Origin: Enterobacter sp. BIGb0383
GTDB taxonomy: Bacteria; Pseudomonadota; Gammaproteobacteria; Enterobacterales; Enterobacteriaceae
Reading direction: 5' to 3'
Assembly (NCBI RefSeq): GCF_003751845.1
Contig: NZ_RJKQ01000001.1
Span: forward strand, 496,001-560,000
Length of the DNA: 64,000 nucleotides
A program made the position numbers and the translations under genes. How positions within the stretch are numbered: the first letter of the stretch is position 1; the number at the start of each line of letters is the position of its first letter. A model generated the notes under the pieces. The model did no database searches. It was given only the letters and a program-made list of their open reading frames with translations, and had not been told where the DNA came from. Shown here in pieces: positions 58,334 through 64,000 of the stretch.

Positions 58334-59094
58334 TCTATCGCCGCTGACGTCGGTTCCTCAAAACCGGGACCGACGGTAAACAGCGGTACGCCCTCATCGC
58401 GCCACTGCTGCAGAACCTTTTGCTGCAGCGGAGAGAGCGGGGTATCGCTCCACAGCAGATAATGGTCGCAGCAAAACAGACCCGGCTCAGGATTAGGCAC
58501 CGGCTGGCTTAATACCTCGATACGAAATCCCTCGCTGGAAAAACGCAGGGCCTGCAGCCAGATATCCAGCGGATCGCGCATATTCAGGGGGATCATCACC
58601 AGGTCTGGTGCTTTGCGCTTGCGCAGGGTTTGCAGCACAAAGGTGACATACTCCACCAGCTGCGTATCAAAGCGTACCCGGCGGGTCATACGAAACGGCT
58701 CGTTTCCGGCGCGCAGACGCTGACGCAGGGGAAGCAGAACGCGGTCAATTAACATTGCCGGTGGCATATCACGACCCAGCTTACGCAGCATACTGCGCAG
58801 CTTTTCGCTCTGCGGCTTCTCCAGCGCCGTCAGCACCCGCTCCTGGCAAAGTTCCCACTGGTTGTCCAGAGCCGCCTCTTTTCCCTTCAGCAACTGAGCA
58901 ATCTCTTCCGGCGGTACGCCGCGATCCAGCCACTGAACAATCAGCTCAATACGCAGTAAATGGCTGTAGTCGAAGCTGCGCTCTCCGGCGGCATTACGCG
59001 TGGGTTTAAGCAGGCCGTACCGCTGCCATGCCCGGAGATTTGGCATACTAACGCCGCACTGCTCTGACAACATTTCCAGGGTGAATCCGGCCAT
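58330..59094 (-). CDS. MerR-family regulator with C-terminal sensor (MlrA-like)
   Basis: A 254-residue regulator. The MerR helix-turn-helix (FTLEMLSEQCGVSMPNLRAW, QRYGLLKPTR) is followed by a long helical region and a B12-binding-like Rossmann segment without an obvious DxHxxG motif, as in MlrA and relatives. I start at MAGFTL; the frame upstream lacks a ribosome-binding site. Divergent from the MetE-C-like gene, which may be its target. Confidence 0.83.
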   Translation of the reverse strand: MAGFTLEMLSEQCGVSMPNLRAWQRYGLLKPTRNAAGERSFDYSHLLRIELIVQWLDRGVPPEEIAQLLKGKEAALDNQWELCQERVLTALEKPQSEKLRSMLRKLGRDMPPAMLIDRVLLPLRQRLRAGNEPFRMTRRVRFDTQLVEYVTFVLQTLRKRKAPDLVMIPLNMRDPLDIWLQALRFSSEGFRIEVLSQPVPNPEPGLFCCDHYLLWSDTPLSPLQQKVLQQWRDEGVPLFTVGPGFEEPTSAAID

Positions 59095-59325
59095 AGGTGT
59101 TCCTTGTACGCCTGCGCTTAACATCTGATAAGGCCACGGAGCATAACAAAAATTAGCTAATAAGCTAAACAACATGAAAAAAATTCACGGGTAGTGAATT
59201 TTTCTCGTTTGTTGCCGGGCGGGGATTATGTCAATGTCTGGACATATAGCCATCCAGGTGTCTAAATGTTCAAGTCGTTAACTATCACTGTCGGCAACTA
59301 TCGCCGCCAGCCGAAGGAGAGAAGT

Positions 59326-60429
59326 ATGCAGCGTCAACATGCCCCGTTTCGTGCCGATGTGGTCGGCAGTTTTCTGCGCCCGGATGCGATTAAAACCGCC
59401 CGTCTACAATTTGCCGCCGGTGAGATCGATGCCGGTCAGCTGCGCTCGGTAGAAGACGCTGAGATCCGTAAAGTGGTTCAGCACCAGTGCGACTGTGGCC
59501 TGCATGTGGTGACCGACGGCGAATTCCGCCGGGCCTGGTGGCACTTTGATTTCTTCGATGGTCTGCAGGGCGTTGAGCGTTTTGAAGCCGAGCAGGGCAT
59601 TCAGTTTAACGGCGTCCAGACCAAAGCCCACGGCGTGCGCGTCGTTGGCAAACTCGGGTTTGGCAGTCACCCGATGCTGGAGGATTTCCGCTATCTGAAA
59701 AGCATCAGCGGCAGTGCCGAACCGAAAATGACCATTCCCAGTCCGAGCGTGCTCCACTTCCGCGGCGGTCGTAAGGTGATTGACGCCACCGTTTACCCGG
59801 ACCTGGCCGACTACTTTGATGACCTTGCCACCACCTGGCGCGATGCGATCCGTGCTTTCTATGATGCGGGCTGCCGCTATCTGCAGCTGGACGACACCGT
59901 CTGGGCCTATCTGTGCTCTGACGAACAGCGTCAGCAGATCCGCGAACGTGGCGACTGCCCTGATGAGCTGGCAAGAACCTATGCCCGCGTGCTGAACGGT
60001 GCTCTCGAAGGGAAACCGGACGATCTGACGATTGGTCTGCACGTGTGTCGCGGTAACTTCCGTTCAACCTGGATCTCCGAAGGCGGCTATGAGCCGGTGG
60101 CCGAAATTCTGTTCGGCAGCGTTAACGTCGATGCGTTCTTCCTGGAGTATGACAACGACCGCTCCGGCGATTTTGCCCCGCTGCGCTTTGTGCGTCCGGG
60201 CAATCAGCAGGTGGTACTGGGCCTGATCACCACCAAAAACGGCGAGCTGGAAAACCCGGAAGGTGTGAAAGCGCGTCTGCAGGAAGCGGCGCAGTATGTG
60301 GATATCAAACAGATCTGCCTCAGCCCGCAGTGCGGGTTTGCCTCAACGGAAGAGGGAAATGCGCTGAGCGAAGCCCAGCAGTGGGAGAAAGTACGCCTGG
60401 TGACGGAAGTGGCCGCCGACGTCTGGTAA
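59326..60429 (+). CDS. MetE C-terminal-like cobalamin-independent methionine synthase homologue
   Basis: A 367-residue UROD/MetE-like TIM-barrel protein of the YxjG/YxjH group, equal to the catalytic half of MetE. Zinc-ligand positions are suggested by VGLHVCRGN (His, Cys) and by CLSPQCGFAS (Cys). It likely transfers a methyl group to homocysteine from an unknown donor. The ATG follows AAGGAGAGAAGT; the longer frame from 59266 has no support. Confidence 0.88.
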   Translation: MQRQHAPFRADVVGSFLRPDAIKTARLQFAAGEIDAGQLRSVEDAEIRKVVQHQCDCGLHVVTDGEFRRAWWHFDFFDGLQGVERFEAEQGIQFNGVQTKAHGVRVVGKLGFGSHPMLEDFRYLKSISGSAEPKMTIPSPSVLHFRGGRKVIDATVYPDLADYFDDLATTWRDAIRAFYDAGCRYLQLDDTVWAYLCSDEQRQQIRERGDCPDELARTYARVLNGALEGKPDDLTIGLHVCRGNFRSTWISEGGYEPVAEILFGSVNVDAFFLEYDNDRSGDFAPLRFVRPGNQQVVLGLITTKNGELENPEGVKARLQEAAQYVDIKQICLSPQCGFASTEEGNALSEAQQWEKVRLVTEVAADVW

Positions 60430-60456
60430 GCAAACTGCCGGGCTTGCGCCCGGCAT

Positions 60457-61647
60457 TCAGGCTGCGCTGACGGCATCGCCCCACGGGCGAATATTCATCC
60501 CACGAAGGATCATCAGCCAGGCAGCGATTATCACCACCATCATGATCGCAAACAGCGACCAGTGCGGCAGATTCGTCAGGATCATCCCGGTGGCCATCGG
60601 GTTCACTGCCGCACCCAGCCAGCCCAGAGACTGGGCGGAGAAGTAGCTGGCTTTCATGCCCGCAGGGGCAATATTGTCGATCAGCATATACTCGCCCGGG
60701 GCGTAGATAATTTCCCCGATAGTAAAGACCGCCGCCGCAACGCCCCACAGCAGCAGGTTTTCACCTGAGATCATAAAGCCCGCCAGTCCCAGCACAAAAA
60801 ACAGCGTGCCGACGGCCATCAGCGGTCGGATATTGCTGGCCGAAAGACGACGACCCACCGCGTACTGCAGGCTGACCACCACCGCGGCGTTAACCGGTAG
60901 CACCACCGCCACCACTTTTTCGGCAAAATCACTGGTCGAGGCGACCAGCACATACTGGGAAATACAGGAGGCAAATGAGCCGCCGACAAACGAGGCCAGC
61001 AGTCCGGAAAGGGTAAACCAGAACAGGGCTCTGTCTTTCAGTAACACGGAAGGTGACCAGACCACGCTACCGGATCCCTCACCGTTTGTCTGAACCCGCT
61101 GGACATAGCGCTGGATAAACAGCAGCGGAAACGCCGCACAGGCGGCTGCCAGCCAGAACGGCAGATTCATGCTGTACATGACCAGCAGGGTGCCCAGCGG
61201 CGGGCCGACCGTCCAGCCGATATTCAGAACGGTGTAGTTCAGCGAGAAGATCCGCGCCTTGGCCGTTGGCGTCAGGGTATCGGAGAAATACGCCTTCAGC
61301 ACGGTCGCGAAAACGGAATACGCGCAGTTGATCAGCGAGAAGAAAACCACCACCAGCCAGACTCTGTCCACCAGCGGAATGGCGACAAATCCGGCCAGAA
61401 AGGCGGTGATCGCTATCAGCATATAACGCTTTTTATCAAAGCGGTCGGCGAGGATACCAAAGCCGAGGCTAAAAAGGACGCCGATGGTCAGGGCAATGGT
61501 CATGGCGTAGCCAATGGCATCGACGCTGAGGTCATACTGGCGGGTCAGATAGATAGTCATAAACGGCAGGGTAGCGCCGCGCCCGATAGTTAAAAGTAAT
61601 GACGACGCCAGTAAGGCCATCGTGGAACGTCTTGTTACCGCACTCAT
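60457..61647 (-). CDS. ydeE: YdeE, MFS dipeptide/drug exporter
   Basis: A 396-residue MFS exporter highly like E. coli YdeE (RRSTMALLASSLLLTIGRGA; GILADRFDKKRYML; GEIIYAPGEYMLIDNIAPAG). E. coli YdeE confers resistance to certain dipeptides. Located next to eamA, as in E. coli, and divergent from it. Start at MSAVTRRS, 54 bases inside the longest frame. Confidence 0.94.
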   Translation of the reverse strand: MSAVTRRSTMALLASSLLLTIGRGATLPFMTIYLTRQYDLSVDAIGYAMTIALTIGVLFSLGFGILADRFDKKRYMLIAITAFLAGFVAIPLVDRVWLVVVFFSLINCAYSVFATVLKAYFSDTLTPTAKARIFSLNYTVLNIGWTVGPPLGTLLVMYSMNLPFWLAAACAAFPLLFIQRYVQRVQTNGEGSGSVVWSPSVLLKDRALFWFTLSGLLASFVGGSFASCISQYVLVASTSDFAEKVVAVVLPVNAAVVVSLQYAVGRRLSASNIRPLMAVGTLFFVLGLAGFMISGENLLLWGVAAAVFTIGEIIYAPGEYMLIDNIAPAGMKASYFSAQSLGWLGAAVNPMATGMILTNLPHWSLFAIMMVVIIAAWLMILRGMNIRPWGDAVSAA

Positions 61648-61838
61648 TTTCCCGCCCGACAATGCTGCTTTTCTTATTTTGTGTATATTCAGGAGTAACA
61701 CGATATAAGAATGTTGTATACCGCGCCCTGTGTCGCCGGATGCTTTTTGCCCCCGCCAAAATTAATGGGCTGTTATTACGCACGTTTTTTCGTTACCTTG
61801 GATTTCTTTACAAAAATTGAACAAACAGGGGCGGAAGT

Positions 61839-62738
61839 ATGACGCGTAAAGATGGGCTGCTGGCGTTATTGGTGGTGATCGCATGGGGACTCAACTTCGT
61901 GGTGATTAAAGTCGGCCTGCACAATATGCCACCTCTGATGCTGGCGGGGCTGCGCTTTCTGCTGGTGGCTTTCCCGGCGGTGTTTTTCGTGGCCCGCCCG
62001 AAAGTCCCGCTGCGTCTGCTGCTCGGCTACGGGTTGACGATAAGCTTCGGTCAGTTTGCCTTTCTGTTTTGCGCGATTAAGTTTGGTATGCCTGCCGGTC
62101 TGGCCTCGCTGGTGCTGCAGGCGCAGGCTTTCTTCACCATTATTCTCGGCGCGCTGGTATTTGGCGAGCGGCTGCATCAGCGGCAGGTCACCGGCATTGC
62201 GCTTGCTGTCTTTGGCGTACTGGTGCTGATTTATGCCAGCCTGAACGGTCAGCACGTGGCGCTGCTCGGCTTTATGCTTACTCTGCTGGGCGCGTTAAGC
62301 TGGGCCTGCGGGAATATCTTTAATAAACAAATTATGCAGCGCGAGGATCGTCCGGCGGTGATGTCGCTGGTGGTCTGGAGCGCGCTGATCCCGATCCTGC
62401 CTTTTATGCTGGCATCAATGCTGCTTGACGGGGCTGCCGTCATGATGGAAAGCCTGCGTACAATTGATATGACCACCGTTCTGTCGCTGATTTACCTGGC
62501 GCTGGTCGCCACGATTATGGGCTACGGGATCTGGGGCTCGCTGCTGGGGCGCTATGAAACCTGGCGCGTGGCACCGTTGTCGCTGCTGGTGCCGGTTTTT
62601 GGCCTGGGGAGCGCGGCGCTGTTTCTTGGGGAAACCCTGACGGCGACGCAGTTACTGGGGGCGGTGCTGATTATGGCGGGTCTCTACATTAACGTCTTTG
62701 GCCTGCGGTCCTGGTGGGCGAAGACGGTTAACGGCTAA
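61839..62738 (+). CDS. eamA: EamA, O-acetylserine/cysteine exporter (DMT family)
   Basis: A 299-residue ten-helix exporter of two EamA domains, matching E. coli EamA (YdeD) and its neighbouring mar locus. It removes excess O-acetylserine, cysteine and related thiols. Opening MTRKDGLLALLVVIAWGLNF. It is convergent with marB, sharing a terminator. Confidence 0.95.
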   Translation: MTRKDGLLALLVVIAWGLNFVVIKVGLHNMPPLMLAGLRFLLVAFPAVFFVARPKVPLRLLLGYGLTISFGQFAFLFCAIKFGMPAGLASLVLQAQAFFTIILGALVFGERLHQRQVTGIALAVFGVLVLIYASLNGQHVALLGFMLTLLGALSWACGNIFNKQIMQREDRPAVMSLVVWSALIPILPFMLASMLLDGAAVMMESLRTIDMTTVLSLIYLALVATIMGYGIWGSLLGRYETWRVAPLSLLVPVFGLGSAALFLGETLTATQLLGAVLIMAGLYINVFGLRSWWAKTVNG

Positions 62739-62762
62739 AAAAAAGCCCCGCGCAGGCGGGGC
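62737..62762. terminator. Shared terminator of marRAB and eamA
   Basis: GCCCCGC and GCGGGGC with a four-base loop. On the minus strand T8 follows, a strong intrinsic terminator for marRAB; on the plus strand it is weaker and comes just past eamA. Confidence 0.85.
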
Positions 62763-62782
62763 AATCATTCTTTGTGGGCGAG

Positions 62783-62986
62783 TTAGTTATAGTAAGGAAC
62801 GCCCAGCTTGTCGGATTTGTCGTTACCGGTGCTCATATGGTTAAAGTCGAACGGCGATGTATCCTGTGCGGAAGGGAACATCACCGCATCGTGTTCACTC
62901 TGAGCGGCCGGGTGGCTTTGCTCCGCAACACTCTGACCGGAAACAAGCACCAGCAGGCTTAACAGGGCGGAGACGAGCAGTTTCAT
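62783..62986 (-). CDS. marB: MarB, periplasmic modulator of the mar operon
   Basis: A 67-residue exported protein: signal MKLLVSALLSLLVLVSGQSV, conserved FDFNHMSTGNDKSDKLGVPY. E. coli MarB (72 residues) mildly lowers marA expression by an unknown route. Last gene of marRAB. Confidence 0.93.
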   Translation of the reverse strand: MKLLVSALLSLLVLVSGQSVAEQSHPAAQSEHDAVMFPSAQDTSPFDFNHMSTGNDKSDKLGVPYYN

Positions 62987-63014
62987 AAAGTCCTCAATAC
63001 GTCTTAACAGGCGA

Positions 63015-63398
63015 TTAGCAATTACAGTTGGTTAGCGGGAACATATAGCGTGATTCAGCCGGTAAATTGTTCACGCGGAATTTGTGCGGCGGCACGTCGA
63101 AATGGTTCTTAAAGGTGCGCGTCAGCGTTTGCTGCGACTCAAAGCCGTAACGTTCAGCAAGATAGAGGATCGGCTCGTTACTCTCTTTCAGCTTCTGGGC
63201 GATCTCAGTCAGCTTGCGCGAGCGAATATACTGGCCCAGAGAGTGGCCCGTCTCTTTCTTAAACATCCGCTGCAGATGCCACTTAGAGTAGCCTGAACGC
63301 TGGGACACTTTCTCCAGCGACAGCGGCGATTCGAGATTACTTTCGATCCACTCCAGGATGCTATGAATAGTAATAGCGTCAGAATTACGTCTGGACAT
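63015..63398 (-). CDS. marA: MarA, AraC-family activator of multidrug resistance
   Basis: A 127-residue two-HTH activator ([57 protein letters not shown]). Activates acrAB, tolC, micF and its own operon through marboxes. Same length as E. coli MarA. It starts 15 bases after marR. Confidence 0.97.
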   Translation of the reverse strand: MSRRNSDAITIHSILEWIESNLESPLSLEKVSQRSGYSKWHLQRMFKKETGHSLGQYIRSRKLTEIAQKLKESNEPILYLAERYGFESQQTLTRTFKNHFDVPPHKFRVNNLPAESRYMFPLTNCNC

Positions 63399-63413
63399 TT
63401 CTTACCTCTCTTG

Positions 63414-63848
63414 TTACGGCAGAACTTTCTTTAGCAGGTGTTCAAGGGTTGCGACTTCGTCCGCCGTTAAGTTTTTTGTTAATTCCTGATGCGTTGTCTG
63501 GCCAACAAGCTGGTGGCACTGTTCGCAGATGGCTGCGCCCTCAGGAGTCAGGGTCACCAGCACACCGCGTTTATCATTCGGATTCGGGCAGCGCGCGATC
63601 CAGCCTTTACAGGCCAGTCTGTCGAGCATGCGGGTCAGGGCGCCGAGATCGACCGAGAGCGCTTTTTTCAGCTCAACCGGCGGGACACACACCTGGCAAC
63701 GAATAGAGCACAGCACCTTAAACTGGGTGGCGGTGATCTCCAGCGGGGAGAGATATTCGTTGAGCAGACGCTCGGCTTTCTGGTTCACCATATGGATTAA
63801 GCGCCCAAGGGGAATTACCTCGTTAAAGAGATCATCGGTGCTTTTCAC
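63414..63848 (-). CDS. marR: MarR, repressor of marRAB
   Basis: A 144-residue winged-helix repressor that senses salicylate and copper/oxidants. GTG start, as in E. coli (VKSTDDLFNEVIPLGRLIHM). Recognition helix in VDLGALTRMLDRLACKGWIA, and the redox-sensitive Cys is kept in ICEQCHQLVG. Binds the two operators upstream. Confidence 0.97.
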   Translation of the reverse strand: MKSTDDLFNEVIPLGRLIHMVNQKAERLLNEYLSPLEITATQFKVLCSIRCQVCVPPVELKKALSVDLGALTRMLDRLACKGWIARCPNPNDKRGVLVTLTPEGAAICEQCHQLVGQTTHQELTKNLTADEVATLEHLLKKVLP

Positions 63849-63853
63849 AATGG

Positions 63854-63865
63854 TTGCCCTGGCAA
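63854..63865. promoter_or_regulatory. MarR operator site II
   Basis: TTGCCCTGGCAA, the palindromic MarR site lying five bases before the marR GTG, so repressor covers the ribosome-binding region as in E. coli marO. Confidence 0.9.
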
Positions 63866-63883
63866 GTAATTTAGTTGCGGCTG

Positions 63884-63912
63884 ATATTATTGCCCAGGCA
63901 ATAACAAGTCAA
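63884..63912 (-). promoter_or_regulatory. marRAB promoter with MarR operator site I
   Basis: On the minus strand, -35 TTGACT (63912-63907) and -10 TAATAT (63889-63884) are 17 bases apart. The spacer contains TTGCCTGGGCAA (63890-63901), MarR site I, so bound MarR blocks RNA polymerase. Confidence 0.9.
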
Positions 63913-63929
63913 CCGTACCTCAGAACCGA

Positions 63930-63949
63930 CCACACGATTTGCTAAAGTG
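63930..63949 (-). promoter_or_regulatory. marbox
   Basis: On the minus strand ACTTTAGCAAATCGTGTGG resembles the E. coli mar marbox (GATTTAGCAAAACGTGGCAT), about 18 bases before -35. MarA, SoxS and Rob would act here. Confidence 0.8.
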
Positions 63950-63965
63950 ATGTGTGTCACATTTT
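63944..63965. promoter_or_regulatory. CRP-like site upstream of marRAB
   Basis: GTGATGTGTGTCAC carries GTGA and TCAC cores six bases apart, a full CRP palindrome core with AT-rich flanks. It overlaps the edge of the marbox. Confidence 0.5.
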
Positions 63966-64000
63966 TTTGCCACTTTGCATCATAATCAACCGCACAATGT

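Overview
The window is chromosomal DNA of a member of the Enterobacteriaceae. From about 20.7 kb to the right end the gene order is that of the E. coli/Salmonella segment running from tqsA-mdtJI through asr, ynfM-ynfL-mlc, bioD2, dmsD-ynfHGE, ynfDC-speG-ynfBA, rspAB, ydfJIHG, dcp, mgtS and ydeE-eamA to the marRAB operon. Several differences argue against E. coli itself: an OsmVWXY-type osmoprotectant ABC operon stands where K-12 has clcB, ydfJ-ydfI are intact and not split by a prophage, there is one DmsA-type catalytic subunit instead of ynfE plus ynfF, and there are extra genes (M32 carboxypeptidase, CHASE4-GGDEF-EAL protein, Sde182-like hydrolase). Enterobacter, Leclercia or Lelliottia type is my inference from overall protein style, not a computed placement.

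Bases 1-20,700 are accessory. They hold an XRE-cupin regulator cut by the window edge, a DapA-family aldolase and a GST; an SOS-controlled umuD with no umuC; and a metabolic cluster (3.2-10.2 kb) between two LysR genes. Four products of that cluster (cyclophilin-like protein, alpha/beta hydrolase, tandem carboxymuconolactone-decarboxylase protein, cupin) carry export signals, while an SDR dehydrogenase and an MFS exporter sit between them. Next comes a lactose/cellobiose-type PTS locus (10.3-18.7 kb) with a DeoR regulator, IIB-IIC-IIA, GH1 phospho-beta-glucosidase, two Gfo/Idh oxidoreductases (the first frameshifted) and a LamB-type porin. An Old Yellow Enzyme gene follows, then a scar in which an AraC gene and an NfsA-like nitroreductase gene are each truncated and joined head to head.

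Bases 20,700-44,800 are largely conserved backbone: AI-2 exporter TqsA, spermidine exporter MdtJI with a candidate leader ORF, the acid-shock locus asr-ydgU-ydgD with an RstA box, YnfM/YnfL, the glucose repressor Mlc, BioD2, the osmoprotectant importer, the anaerobic YnfEGH reductase with its chaperone DmsD, and spermidine acetyltransferase SpeG.

Bases 44,800-64,000 hold the rspA-rspB-ydfJ-ydfI sugar-acid locus with its GntR regulator RspR, a UspG-like stress protein, YdfG, a secreted Sde182-like protein with a ROK-like regulator, dipeptidyl carboxypeptidase Dcp, a PhoP-type promoter with a candidate MgrR sRNA convergent with the 30-residue MgtS protein, a rhodanese, a MerR regulator, a MetE-C-like methyltransferase, the exporters YdeE and EamA, and marB-marA-marR with its promoter, two MarR operator palindromes, a marbox and a CRP-like site reaching the right edge. 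I saw no rRNA, tRNA, CRISPR array, insertion sequence or phage attachment site.
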